From the NCBI RefSeq assembly GCF_009766095.1, contig NZ_LMUD01000023.1:62001-126000 (forward strand): DNA of 64,000 nucleotides, written 5' to 3'. Positions 16,996 through 26,528 of this stretch are shown here, piece by piece. Position 1 is the first letter of the stretch. Each line of letters opens with the position of its first letter. The notes below the pieces were generated by a model that was given only the letters and a program-made list of their open reading frames with translations, made no database searches and was not told where the DNA came from. The stretch comes from Granulicella sp. S190. GTDB lineage: Bacteria; Acidobacteriota; Terriglobia; Terriglobales; Acidobacteriaceae. The translations under genes and the position numbers were made by a program.

Positions 16996-18420
16996 TTACT
17001 GCGAGAGAGTGGGTTCGGTTGGACGACGGACTTCGTCCTCGGATGCGGAGCTGCGGCCTGCCCCATGTCCTTCACTGACGCGCGTAACCAGGGTCATGCG
17101 GATTCCGTGCTTCGGTCGGAGGATGACCATTGGCTGCTCTTCGATAGTCTGTCCAGGAGTTAGCTGAAAGTCGTATCTTCTCAGCAGATCGCTCAGAATC
17201 ATGAGCATCTGCAGCATCGCGTAGTTGCCGCCGATGCACCCCCGCGGTCCGCCTCCGAATGGGAGATGGGTGAAGGGTGTCCGCAGCTTCTCGTTCGCTT
17301 TGATGAAACGCTCCGGGTCGAATTCTTCCGGGCTCTCCCAGTAGCGCGGCGCATGGTGCGCGCCGTACACGAAGACAATCACCGTCGATCCTTTGGGTAT
17401 GACGATATCCCCTACGTGATCGTCGGCGACGGCCATGCGGTCGATCATCCAAAACGGCGGGTAGAGGCGGAGACCCTCCTGAATGACCTGGGTGGTGAAC
17501 TCAAGCTTGGAAACGTCGCTGAAACTCAGAGGCCCATCGCCCAACACGGAATCAAACTCCTGCCGTACCCGTTCGAGACAGTCTGGATGCGAGCTTAGAA
17601 GATAGAGAAGCCACGAGAGGCCATTCGATGAAGTCTCATGGCCCGCAACCAGCAGTTGCATGCTCTCGCTTAGGACCAGTTCATCGCTCATGCCTTCGCC
17701 ATCGCTGTAACGGGCGTCCATCAACGTCTGCAAAAGGTCGTGGCCCGGCGCTTGTTGGCGGCGTGCCTTGATGTACTCCATAAGAATGCCGTCTGCGCGG
17801 GTTCGCATCTCCTCGTGCCTACGGAGCTCCCCCGAAGCTTCAAACCAGGGATTCAGGTAGGGTTGAAGGGTCTGTCGGACAATGAATTCCTGGACGGTGC
17901 AGATGGTATGGCTAACGACGTCGATATCTTCGTCCTTCAGCTTGGCCCCAAAAAGTGAACGGGCGACCATGGCGAAGGTCATCTTCATAAGGTGGGGGTA
18001 GATATCAACGGGGCCGACAAGGATCTCTCGGTCGAAGTCCCGCAGCGACTCGGCGAGGGAGTCCTGCATGATCGCGGACAGAGCTTCGAGTTGCTTTCGG
18101 TCGAAACCCTTCTGGATGAGACGGCGCTGTGTGCGCCAGGCTTCCCCATGGGTGGTCAGAAGACCTTTGCCCAGAAAATGGCCCATCCGCTTTACTTGAA
18201 TTTCGGACTTTTGATAATTTTCCGCATTGGTCTTCAACACATGCTGAATGACGGAGGGATTGGTAGTGACGATGGCTTTTTTAATACCACCCAAATAGAA
18301 GCGAAACGTGTCGCCGAAGAGTTCGGTGTACTTCGACAACACCTGCACGGGATTGGCGACCATGGCGCGCGAATCAGCGAAGGAGCGAAATCGTGAAACA
18401 ACGGGTATCGATGTGGGCAA
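16996..18420 (-). CDS. Cytochrome P450 (fatty-acid hydroxylase-like)
   Basis: The 474-residue protein has the P450 hallmarks. The I-helix oxygen-activation motif is AGHETSS. The K-helix ExxR is EGLR. The PERF region (FDPERF) and the heme loop FGGGPRGCIGG are present, with Cys395 as heme ligand. The FGGGPRGCIG loop followed by Y-A-M-L resembles CYP4/CYP102-like fatty-acid hydroxylases. The start is TTG 18420 with GAGGAG upstream. There is no N-terminal membrane anchor and no fused reductase, so it needs external electron donors not seen here. It lies downstream of a fatty-acid desaturase on the same strand and near an acyl-activating megaenzyme, which suggests a lipid substrate. Confidence 0.9.
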   Translation of the reverse strand: MPTSIPVVSRFRSFADSRAMVANPVQVLSKYTELFGDTFRFYLGGIKKAIVTTNPSVIQHVLKTNAENYQKSEIQVKRMGHFLGKGLLTTHGEAWRTQRRLIQKGFDRKQLEALSAIMQDSLAESLRDFDREILVGPVDIYPHLMKMTFAMVARSLFGAKLKDEDIDVVSHTICTVQEFIVRQTLQPYLNPWFEASGELRRHEEMRTRADGILMEYIKARRQQAPGHDLLQTLMDARYSDGEGMSDELVLSESMQLLVAGHETSSNGLSWLLYLLSSHPDCLERVRQEFDSVLGDGPLSFSDVSKLEFTTQVIQEGLRLYPPFWMIDRMAVADDHVGDIVIPKGSTVIVFVYGAHHAPRYWESPEEFDPERFIKANEKLRTPFTHLPFGGGPRGCIGGNYAMLQMLMILSDLLRRYDFQLTPGQTIEEQPMVILRPKHGIRMTLVTRVSEGHGAGRSSASEDEVRRPTEPTLSQ

Positions 18421-18436
18421 CGTTACTCCTCACTGC

Positions 18437-18474
18437 CCAGATTGCTGTCTGGACGCCCGCATAGAACAATCTGG
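18437..18474. repeat. 8-bp inverted repeat between desaturase and P450 genes
   Basis: CCAGATTG (18437-18444) and CAATCTGG (18467-18474) are perfect complements with a 22-nt spacer. They lie just upstream of the P450 start and downstream of the desaturase stop. It could be an operator or a hairpin between the two genes; no T-tract follows in the minus direction. Confidence 0.35.
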
Positions 18475-18535
18475 AGTTTTGTGGGGTCTTCCTGAAGCCA
18501 TTGGGTAGCCATAAATAAAAACTAAGCGCTCAAAA

Positions 18536-19675
18536 TTAGATTTCGTTTCCCAGTTGCTTCAAAAGTATCAGATGATGCCAGATTGCCCGAGTCATCGTGG
18601 GATGCTGCCGATAAGGAATGCCGAACTCTTCAGCGGTCTCCTTCACAATCCGGGTCAACGGAGCATAGTGGGTATGGCACACGAACGGGCATAGATGATG
18701 GACGATGTGATGGTTGAGTCCACCCGCAAGCCAACCTACGATCGGGTTACTCGTCGCATAGTCGGCCGTGGTCGCGAAGATGTGATAAACGCCATTGTCA
18801 AACTCGTTGCGGCTCGAGGGAAAGTGAGTACTGTCGACGGTATGCGTAGTCTGGAAGACCAGCGCTACGGTCAAGCCTACGATCAAATGGACCAGTACGA
18901 ACGCCCCGGCGACCAGCAGAGGCGACTTCCCCAGCACCAACACCGGCAAGAGGAGCATGTAGGTAAAGTAGAAACCTTTCCCCGCAAAAAGGATGGCGTA
19001 CTCTCGCGCCGGATGCTTCGTACGTTTCAGGTATTCGTGGGACGGGAAGAAAAAGGATTCGAAGTCCCTGACGAAGACATAGTCGAGAGAGAAAACCGCG
19101 TACAAGAACAGCGCATAGAGATGTTGGAATCGATGCAGGGGTTTGTGGGGCTCATGGGGCGTAAATCGAAGGATGCCGCGTCCGGCTAGCGCGTCGTCTT
19201 CGCCCTGGACATTGACGCAGGAGTGGTGGCCTCGATGATGGAGGATACGCCACATGTACGAGTTGATTCCGCAAAGATCGAAGACATAGTTCAGAGTTTT
19301 GTTTACGGATGGCACAGACGAGATGGCGTTATGGTTGCTGTCATGGGCGATATTCAGCAAAAGAAATGTCTGGGCAAGACCGCTCAAGACGTAGAGGGCA
19401 ACAAACTTCCATGAATCCGGCTTGAGGGCGTAGATGACAATCCAACTGCCCACCAGCACCGTCAGCCCGGCGGCGATCTTGACCCACATGGTACGGTCGG
19501 CTTTGGGAGAGATCTTCGCATCGGCAAAGAACTTGTCGAGGCGGCGGCGTAAGACCTTCGGGAAGGAAGAGGGGCCAATCTCGTCGCTGACGGACTGTAG
19601 CGGCAAAGCCTCGGAGGGGACCAGATCCTCGACAGCAGGATTTAGGGTGATCACCGCGTCGATGTGAGACGTCAC
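18536..19675 (-). CDS. Membrane fatty-acid desaturase
   Basis: The protein carries the three histidine boxes of acyl-lipid/acyl-CoA desaturases in order: HDSNH, HHRGHHSCVN and HHIVHH, with several hydrophobic spans. These bind the di-iron centre that inserts a double bond using O2 and an electron donor. I prefer GTG 19675, which has GGAGG five bases upstream and gives 379 residues, a usual length. The open frame extends to TTG 19810 without a good ribosome-binding site. It is divergent from the FAAL-ACP-reductase gene and upstream of the P450 on the same strand. A plausible role is unsaturation of the acyl chain handled by those enzymes. Confidence 0.88.
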   Translation of the reverse strand: MTSHIDAVITLNPAVEDLVPSEALPLQSVSDEIGPSSFPKVLRRRLDKFFADAKISPKADRTMWVKIAAGLTVLVGSWIVIYALKPDSWKFVALYVLSGLAQTFLLLNIAHDSNHNAISSVPSVNKTLNYVFDLCGINSYMWRILHHRGHHSCVNVQGEDDALAGRGILRFTPHEPHKPLHRFQHLYALFLYAVFSLDYVFVRDFESFFFPSHEYLKRTKHPAREYAILFAGKGFYFTYMLLLPVLVLGKSPLLVAGAFVLVHLIVGLTVALVFQTTHTVDSTHFPSSRNEFDNGVYHIFATTADYATSNPIVGWLAGGLNHHIVHHLCPFVCHTHYAPLTRIVKETAEEFGIPYRQHPTMTRAIWHHLILLKQLGNEI

Positions 19676-19995
19676 CGGAGCCTCCGCAATCCTGTTTAGT
19701 CGGCCCGGCGTACCCCGGTCGGTCGCATCAGCGGCCTGCACCAGCGTCTCTGGGCTTACCACCGACAGCGTCAACACTTGATGATAACGCGAAAATTTAT
19801 GCAGAATCAAGAAAATTCAGGGTCAGACGAAGCGAGCTTGGGACTTCTCGTTTCTGGAAGCGGGACCACGTCTATTGCTTCCGGGCTCTGCTACCATGAA
19901 CTGACTGACTGATGCAGCGGCACAGAATGTTTTATGCCTTTGTTCTCATTCGGCTTACACTGTAATTCCGCACTCCGAGACTCAGTCGTATTTCA

Positions 19996-20005
19996 CCTGA
20001 TCAGG
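19996..20005. promoter_or_regulatory. Palindrome CCTGATCAGG upstream of the FAAL fusion gene
   Basis: A perfect 10-bp palindrome lies 66 bp upstream of the megaenzyme start in the 395-bp divergent region. ACTCAGT/ACTGAGT arms flank it loosely. Nothing else, and no gene, is recognised in 19676-20070 beyond the possible 5' extension of the desaturase. Confidence 0.3.
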
Positions 20006-20070
20006 ACACTGGGGAGCAGCGTCTCGTACTGAGTTTTGCTATTTAACCTCGGAGGTATTGCTGATCTCTT

Positions 20071-23000
20071 ATGGCGTCGATCTTAGACCAACTGGATAGG
20101 CTGGGTGAGGAACACCCGCACAAGCTCCTTTATTCGTACCTTGACCTGAACGGCAATCCGATCGAGTGCTACTCGTACGCCTCGTTTATCAAACGGACGA
20201 AGGCGATCGCCGATCATTTGCTGAAGGAGAATCGCTTCGCGGCGGAGGACCGGCTTCTGCTCGCCTACCCACCGGGACTCGAGATGATCTGCGCGTTTTT
20301 TGGTTGCGTGCGCGCCGGATTGATCCCCGTGCCCGTCTATCCCCCAAGTTCTCGTGGCTTCCAGAGCGCGCTGTATAAGATGGTGCACATCGCCAAGGAT
20401 TGCCAGGCATCCGGGATTTTAACCAGCGGAGATTACCACGCGTCTCTGAAGACAAATCTCACGCGAAGTGGGGTCTCGGCGTCGGGCGTTGACGTCGACT
20501 ACATCTCCAGCCTTCCGTGGATCGTCACGGAAGAGTTCTTGGAGATGACTTCAGACGAACCCTCTTTCGGCACTTCGAAGATTCTGTTTCTTCAATACAC
20601 CTCGGGGTCGACGATGGATCCCAAAGGTGTGATGGTGACGCACGAAAACATCCTGCAGACCTGCCCGCTCGTGATCGATCATCCCAACCCGGTCGTCGTA
20701 TCCTGGCTCCCTCAGTATCACGATATGGGACTGATCGGGTGCTACCTTTATCCCGCGCTGAGAGGAGGCACGACGTATGGCTTCTCTTCCATGGACTTCA
20801 TTCAGCGGCCGATCCTCTGGTTCGACACGATAACAACTTATAAGGCTACCGCGACTGCGGCACCCAACTTCGCCTACGACTATTGCCTGCGTCCGGGCAG
20901 GTTATCCAAAGAGGGCCTGGAGGACTGCGATCTCAGCTCGCTCCGGGTATTGATGTGCGCCGCGGAACCTGTTAAGCCAGATACGTTTACACGATTTCTA
21001 GAGGCGTTTCAGCCTCACGGATTGAGGTCAGAGAGCTTTTATGCCGCCTTCGGGCTGGCTGAAAATACTCTTGCGGTTTCACTCGGCGGCCGCAATATTG
21101 TCTCCGTCAATAAGCGGGCCCTCGCGCTGGGTAAGGCGCGCATGACGACCGAGGTCTCCGAGATCGACGGGGCCACGCAGATTGTCAGCTGCGGAACCCC
21201 GCTCGCGGGTATCGACGTTAAGATTGTGGACCCGGAACAGCACTTCGCTCTGGATTCGGGCCATGTCGGGGAGATTTGGATCGCTGGAAGCGGCAAGTGT
21301 CTGGGGTACTGGAACAACCCGGAGCTGACGCTGAAGCAGTTTCGCGCACGGCTTGTAGATGATAGTCCCTATGACGATGGCTATCTCCGAACCGGCGACA
21401 TGGGATTCTTCCACGACGGCGAACTCTACGTTTGCGGTCGCATTAAGGACATGATTATCCTGCGCGGGCAAAATTATTATCCGCAGGATATCGAAAATGT
21501 TGTGGAGAGAGCTTCCGGCCTGATCCGCAACAGTTGCGTCGCCGCATTCCAGATTCACGAAGACAGCGAGCCTGCACTGGCAATCGTGGCCGAAGTGAAG
21601 AATCCTAAGGCTCTTCCGGATGCGCGAAAGATTGCAGCTGCGGTCCGGAGTTATCTGAACGTGGAAGTGGCCCTGATCTCCTTCATCGCACCGCGTGCGG
21701 TCCCGAGAACGAGTTCGGGAAAGATCATGCGCCATAAGACGAAGCAGATGTGGCTGGAGGGTCAGTTCACCGTTCTCTCCGAGTTTTCGCGGGAGAAGGA
21801 CGCCGGGTGCTCCGAGCCCAGTTCTGGGCCGCAATCGACCTTCGACGAATTGAAGGTCAGGTACAACCTGACAGGCTCGGAATCCTACAACCTGGTTGAA
21901 GCCGGCCTGGACTCCCTCGACCTTGTCGTGTTCATGCATGAACTCAAGGAGCTTTTGAAGGATAAGGGCGCCGAGATGCTGGCGCGGCAGGTCGATATCG
22001 GTGTCATTCAGCGTGTCAGCGTGGCCGATCTATTTCGATTGGCGGAGCAGTTGGAGCGTGCGCCTAAGGAAGCACTGGAGCAACTGCGCCATTCCCTGTC
22101 AGCTTTCCGTGATGAGCAGCGCGCAGCAGAAAAGCAGATGATGGGCGACGACAGCAAGCTCATCTTCGCCCCTTCGGCTCCGGAGCCCTTGCCCCAGATG
22201 CCGGTCATGAATCATGTCCTGCTGACGGGCGGTACCGGTTTCATCGGACCGTTCCTCATGAAGAGTCTGCTGGAGCAGACGCGGGCGAAGATCTATGTTC
22301 TCGTCAGAGCTTCCGACGATGTTCAGGGCAGGCAGAGGCTGAGGGCGGCAATGGAATCGATGGGGCCTTGTCCCGTCGCGCTCATGCGGACATTCGAAGC
22401 ACGTGTTACTCCCATTTGCGGCGATCTCGGGCAGCCAATGCTGGGGCTGAATCAGGATGTCTGGGACTTCCTCGCCAGTGAAGTAGACACGGTATTCCAC
22501 AACGGCGCGACCGTGAACTATCTGTTTAACTACGACCGCATGCGTGATGCGAACGTGATGGGAACCAACGAGGTCCTGCGGCTGGCCTTCGAAGGGAGAT
22601 CCAAGGAATTCAATTATGTCTCGACTACCTTCGTGTTTGGCTGGGCAGTAAAGAGTGTCCTCTATGAGACCGACTTCAATAAGGATATGGAGCTTCTTGA
22701 TTTCGGATACAGCCAGACCAAATGGGTAGCGGAACAAGTTGTTGCAGATGCGCGCAGCCGGGGACTTTCAACACGGATCTTCCGGCCCGCACTTGTTAGT
22801 CCCTCAGTGACTGGCGGAGGCAACAACTTCGATATCGCTGTTCGTTTAGTGGCGTTTATGGTGAATCACGGCATCGGAGTCGACACTCTCAACCAGGTGA
22901 GTTTCGTTCCCGCGGACATCGTGGCAAACAATATCGTTGCAATCTCAACCACTCCCGGCACCGCGAATAAGACTTACCACGTGGTCCGGGACGACTATGC

Positions 23001-23364
23001 GAACATGCTGAATATTACCGAGCTCATCACCAAGTCCACAGGGCGGCAATTCGAAATATTCAATATCTCTGAGTTTGTTCCCGAGTTGATCCGCAGATGC
23101 CGGAAGGAAGATCTACTCTTTCCGCTGCTGGATTTTCTAGTGGGCTCGGTGGACAACATCTCCGCGATGGAGTTCAAGCGCTATGAGAGTTCCTCCTATC
23201 AAGAGGCGCGCGATGCTTCTAAGTGGGGCATCCCGGATCCGTCGCTCGAAGATACGGTCGCCGGCATTCTGAAGTTTATGCACCGTAAGGGAATTATCTC
23301 GGTTGCGGCTCGTGAGCTCAGCGCTACGTCATCTCCTGAGCCTCTTGCCTTCACGGATGCATAA
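20071..23364 (+). CDS. Fatty acyl-AMP ligase - acyl carrier protein - thioester reductase fusion
   Basis: This 1097-residue three-domain enzyme should turn a free fatty acid into an aldehyde. Residues 1 to about 570 are an adenylation domain of the FAAL type, with YTSGSTMDPKGV from residue 176, LPQYHDMGLIG, APNFAYDYC and a GEIWIAGSGKCLGYW block. Residues about 585-665 are a carrier domain with the phosphopantetheine Ser615 in GLDSLDL. Residues about 715-1080 are a thioester-reductase SDR domain, with TGGTGFIG at 719-726 and catalytic Y880-x3-K884 in YSQTK. The order matches carboxylic acid reductases, but the ligase half is FAAL-like, not FACL-like. GGAGG lies 15 bases before ATG 20071, a long spacing. 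Neighbours (desaturase, P450, MmpL exporter) point to synthesis of a modified fatty aldehyde, alcohol or derived lipid. Confidence 0.92.
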   Translation: MASILDQLDRLGEEHPHKLLYSYLDLNGNPIECYSYASFIKRTKAIADHLLKENRFAAEDRLLLAYPPGLEMICAFFGCVRAGLIPVPVYPPSSRGFQSALYKMVHIAKDCQASGILTSGDYHASLKTNLTRSGVSASGVDVDYISSLPWIVTEEFLEMTSDEPSFGTSKILFLQYTSGSTMDPKGVMVTHENILQTCPLVIDHPNPVVVSWLPQYHDMGLIGCYLYPALRGGTTYGFSSMDFIQRPILWFDTITTYKATATAAPNFAYDYCLRPGRLSKEGLEDCDLSSLRVLMCAAEPVKPDTFTRFLEAFQPHGLRSESFYAAFGLAENTLAVSLGGRNIVSVNKRALALGKARMTTEVSEIDGATQIVSCGTPLAGIDVKIVDPEQHFALDSGHVGEIWIAGSGKCLGYWNNPELTLKQFRARLVDDSPYDDGYLRTGDMGFFHDGELYVCGRIKDMIILRGQNYYPQDIENVVERASGLIRNSCVAAFQIHEDSEPALAIVAEVKNPKALPDARKIAAAVRSYLNVEVALISFIAPRAVPRTSSGKIMRHKTKQMWLEGQFTVLSEFSREKDAGCSEPSSGPQSTFDELKVRYNLTGSESYNLVEAGLDSLDLVVFMHELKELLKDKGAEMLARQVDIGVIQRVSVADLFRLAEQLERAPKEALEQLRHSLSAFRDEQRAAEKQMMGDDSKLIFAPSAPEPLPQMPVMNHVLLTGGTGFIGPFLMKSLLEQTRAKIYVLVRASDDVQGRQRLRAAMESMGPCPVALMRTFEARVTPICGDLGQPMLGLNQDVWDFLASEVDTVFHNGATVNYLFNYDRMRDANVMGTNEVLRLAFEGRSKEFNYVSTTFVFGWAVKSVLYETDFNKDMELLDFGYSQTKWVAEQVVADARSRGLSTRIFRPALVSPSVTGGGNNFDIAVRLVAFMVNHGIGVDTLNQVSFVPADIVANNIVAISTTPGTANKTYHVVRDDYANMLNITELITKSTGRQFEIFNISEFVPELIRRCRKEDLLFPLLDFLVGSVDNISAMEFKRYESSSYQEARDASKWGIPDPSLEDTVAGILKFMHRKGIISVAARELSATSSPEPLAFTDA

Positions 23365-23366
23365 TC

Positions 23367-24146
23367 CTATTGCTTCTTGAACACCAGCGTTTCAGTCAGG
23401 TGCTGACCGGTCTCTAACGTGCCTGCGGTGGTCAGTGTCATCTGCTGGCCATTCGCGGAGACCGTCCACCTGTCTTTTTGAGCCACCTGATCGTCTCGCC
23501 GGTAGATCGCGTCGACGGTGTGTGGGTCTACAAGTTGTAGCGTGACGTTATCGTTGCGGGAGCTCTTCACGTCGTACTGCTTCCCGTCGAGACGTGCGGT
23601 GTAACTGAACTCACCCGAAAATCGGACCCCATCGTTTCCGTCCGGCTCTATCTTTATCACCAGCCCTTGCCGCATACGAGTCTTGGTGGGATCCTGTGTC
23701 CACTCGCCCGCGAGCAAATCGCCACCGGTCTTCACGTTTCCACTTCGGGTCCACACGGTGATCTTGTCGGCATTGCCTGCGCTCACAGTAGTAATCGTGA
23801 GCTCGTTCCCATCCTTCGAAAGCTTCTCGCGAACCGTCGTCACGACAGCTCCATCCTTCTTCTCCTTGACCTCCGCCTGTCTCTTATTGATCCTTCGCAG
23901 CTCGACCTGATTGAATGCCGGATTCCCTGGGACGGCCGTCTCATGTCCGTTCGACTTCGCGGTGAAATCGAGGTGGATATCGCCTGACATCACTACGTGC
24001 ACCGCGTCATGAAGTGCGGTGACGGAGAGCTTGTTCGGAGGAGTCAGGCTGGACTGCGCGGAGAGAAGCGTCCAGGAGCCAATACGAGGGTCAGCGGTTC
24101 CAGATTGAAAGGCGGCAAGCAGTGCGAGTAACGCGAGTTTAAGAAT
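23367..24146 (-). CDS. Secreted protein of unknown function with apparent ATT start codon
   Basis: The conventional start (GTG 24002) would remove the N-terminus. Upstream in the same frame, with no stop, lies a textbook signal peptide (LKLALLALLAAFQSGTA) followed by DPRIGSWTLLSAQSSLTPP. It begins at ATT 24146, placed just after a strong TTAGGAGG. The codon appears to be ATG changed to ATT, or a genuine rare ATT start. The full protein would be 259 residues, beta-rich, and is not recognised; similar DPRIGSW-type secreted proteins occur in Acidobacteria, to my knowledge without assigned function. The gene ends two bases after the stop of the FAAL fusion on the opposite strand, so transcripts converge there. 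Confidence 0.7.
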   Translation of the reverse strand: MLKLALLALLAAFQSGTADPRIGSWTLLSAQSSLTPPNKLSVTALHDAVHVVMSGDIHLDFTAKSNGHETAVPGNPAFNQVELRRINKRQAEVKEKKDGAVVTTVREKLSKDGNELTITTVSAGNADKITVWTRSGNVKTGGDLLAGEWTQDPTKTRMRQGLVIKIEPDGNDGVRFSGEFSYTARLDGKQYDVKSSRNDNVTLQLVDPHTVDAIYRRDDQVAQKDRWTVSANGQQMTLTTAGTLETGQHLTETLVFKKQ

Positions 24147-24237
24147 GGGTCCTCCTAATCGATCGGAACAAATTTAGCAGATTCAGGGAGCCGACTACGT
24201 CCACCTCTGGCACTGATTCCGCCTTCGAGTTATTTTG

Positions 24238-24273
24238 ATGCCATCGGAGAGTGGCATATTGCCTGATTGGCAA
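24238..24273. promoter_or_regulatory. Palindrome pair upstream of the MmpL-type transporter
   Basis: ATGCCA-N8-TGGCAT (24238-24257) and TTGCC-TGATT-GGCAA (24259-24273) are perfect and nearly abut. They share the half-site TGCC/GGCA. They end 17 bp before the proposed start at 24291, so a repressor bound here would block transcription or initiation. Confidence 0.45.
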
Positions 24274-24290
24274 CGATTTTGTGTGACATC

Positions 24291-26528
24291 ATGAATCTCA
24301 TGCATGTGCGCCGTTTTTGGGTGGCCGGAGTAGTCCTTGCCGCTGTCGTTGCGCTTCTTCCATTCTCTTTCCACGCCGAGCGCCATCTGGAGACGGCAAC
24401 CCGTGTTGAGGGAAGTGAAGCGGAGGCTGTCCGACAAGAGCTTGTCAGTCGTTTTCATTCGCCGTTCGTGGATCGCGTAGTCCTCGTGATTCAGGGACTA
24501 CCTCCCGCGGATTCAGCGGAGGGCGAGCAGGCACTGGCAACCATTGTGTCAGGGCTGAGAGAAGAACCCGGCGTGTCCGGCGTCGTCTCTCATCTCGAGT
24601 TGCGCGATCCGGTCTTTCTGGGCAAGGGCGGTGGAACGTTTGTCCTGGTTGGGCTGTCATCGACCGAGGCGCCGGTGGAGTCGCTCGTTCCGAAGCTTCA
24701 CGAGCGGGCAAACTCTCTCGCCAATCAACTGCGGGGCCGCTATCCAAACGTGAAGATCGAACTGACGGGCGAACTTCCGCTTAACTTCGACATCCGCAAA
24801 GCGAGCGCCGATGACGTGCGACGCGGAGAGAGCCTGGTGATTCCCGCGACCCTCGCGCTTTTGCTGGTGGCCTTCGGAAGCCTGGTCGCTGCCCTCATCC
24901 CATTGGCCGTCGGCCAGCTTGCCATCGCGGCTACTCTGGCGATTACAGGATTACTGGCCCATCGCTTTCACTTGTCCATTCTGGTTCAAAATTTGGCCAC
25001 CATGCTCGGCTTAGGCCTGGGAATCGACTATGCGCTTCTCATGGTCAGCCGCTTCCGTGAGGCGATCTCAGCCGGGCACGACGGGGCCGCAGCGTCGGTC
25101 CTAGCGGCTCGTCAGGCAGGTCGTACGCTTTTGATCTCTGCCTCGACCGTCGCCATCGGGTTTCTCGCGCTTCTAACCGTTCCCATCAGCGAAATTCGTT
25201 CTATCGGTGTCGCGGGATTCCTGGTTGCGGGAATGTGTGTGTTGCTCACAAATACAGTCGTCCCGGCAGTCCTGGCCTTGCTCGGTCGGCGGATTGACGC
25301 TGGTCGTTTGCCTTTTACTCCGAAGCTGGATGTCCATAGGGCCGAACGTACGGGAGAACGCTGGAGGAGCTGGGGAAAGGTGATTGTTGCCCATCCCTGG
25401 CTTGCCCTCGTTCTGGCAGGCGCCCCCTTGCTTCTGCTCGCGTGGCAGGTCACGCGATTGGATACCAGTCTCCCCAAAGGGGATTGGCTTCCGGAGTCAG
25501 CGGAATCAGTTCACGCGCTGCACACCCTGGAACAGATGGATCGGGCCGGCGTTGTTTATTCGATGCGTGTCATCGTCGAACTGCCAACAGATTCCATAGC
25601 GCAAACCGACGCAGGATGGAACGCGCTCGATCGCCTCAGCAAGCGCCTCGCGAGCGACCCTCGTTGCGCCCGCGTCATCTCGATCTCAACCATTGCGGAG
25701 GGCAATCGCGCCTCTCTCACGGACCTCTCGCGGGAGACGAGGCGTACGTTTCTGAGCAGTGACGGACGGGCGGCGCTGCTCGAGGTGCTACCCGCGACTT
25801 CAGTCTCCCTGCGCGATCAAGTCGACTGGGTCCGGGAGCTCCGAAAGACCGGTGCGGCAGCACTCACCGGCGTGCCTGGGGCAACGCTACAGATTGGCGG
25901 GATTCCAGCACTCAACGCCGATTACCAGACGATTGTCACAAACCGCTTTGTGCCAGTGATGGGGATGGTGGTGGGAGCGACGTTCCTGGCACTTCTCTGC
26001 GGGTTCCGATCCCTCTTCGCTGCCGTCAAGGCGATTGCACTCAACTTGCTCTCGGTCGCAGCTTCCTTCGGAGCCTTAGTCCTGGTCTTCCAGGATGGAC
26101 ATGGGAGCAGCCTGCTGGGAGTCCCTGGGGGGACGGGAAGCGTGTTCCCGCTTGTTCCTATCGTCGCCTTTGCCATCGTCTTCGGGCTAAGCATGGACTA
26201 TGAAGTGTTTCTGGTCGCACGGGTTCTGGAAGCCAGGAGGGGCGGCCTGGGTGAAATGGACGCAATCCCGGAGGGGATGGCTAGAACCGCAGGCCTGATT
26301 ACGAGCGCCGCTGCGATCATGATCGTGGTCTTCGCGGCATTCACCTTCGGAAATTTTCTGGTGGTCAAGATGATCGGATTTACACTGGCCGTCGCCGTGT
26401 TGATCGACGCGACACTCGTTCGTATTGTGATCGGTCCCGCGCTCCTTCGTGTTGCCGGTGATTGGAACTGGTGGCCTGGCGGACTCGGCAAGCCGCGCAG
26501 TGCGCCCAAGGCGGCTAGCCGCGAATGA
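24291..26528 (+). CDS. MmpL-type RND transporter (MMPL family)
   Basis: The protein of about 745 residues has two repeats, each with a large periplasmic loop followed by a cluster of membrane spans. The proton-relay motifs of MmpL proteins are present in both halves: GLGIDYALLMVSRFRE and GLSMDYEVFLVARVLE. The start is ambiguous between in-frame ATGs at 24267, 24291 and 24300; 24291 fits a short leader best. MmpL proteins export lipids, lipopeptides or siderophores using the proton gradient. Its position beside a fatty-acid activating/reducing enzyme, desaturase and P450 suggests that it exports their lipid product, but co-transcription is not shown. Confidence 0.9.
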   Translation: MNLMHVRRFWVAGVVLAAVVALLPFSFHAERHLETATRVEGSEAEAVRQELVSRFHSPFVDRVVLVIQGLPPADSAEGEQALATIVSGLREEPGVSGVVSHLELRDPVFLGKGGGTFVLVGLSSTEAPVESLVPKLHERANSLANQLRGRYPNVKIELTGELPLNFDIRKASADDVRRGESLVIPATLALLLVAFGSLVAALIPLAVGQLAIAATLAITGLLAHRFHLSILVQNLATMLGLGLGIDYALLMVSRFREAISAGHDGAAASVLAARQAGRTLLISASTVAIGFLALLTVPISEIRSIGVAGFLVAGMCVLLTNTVVPAVLALLGRRIDAGRLPFTPKLDVHRAERTGERWRSWGKVIVAHPWLALVLAGAPLLLLAWQVTRLDTSLPKGDWLPESAESVHALHTLEQMDRAGVVYSMRVIVELPTDSIAQTDAGWNALDRLSKRLASDPRCARVISISTIAEGNRASLTDLSRETRRTFLSSDGRAALLEVLPATSVSLRDQVDWVRELRKTGAAALTGVPGATLQIGGIPALNADYQTIVTNRFVPVMGMVVGATFLALLCGFRSLFAAVKAIALNLLSVAASFGALVLVFQDGHGSSLLGVPGGTGSVFPLVPIVAFAIVFGLSMDYEVFLVARVLEARRGGLGEMDAIPEGMARTAGLITSAAAIMIVVFAAFTFGNFLVVKMIGFTLAVAVLIDATLVRIVIGPALLRVAGDWNWWPGGLGKPRSAPKAASRE

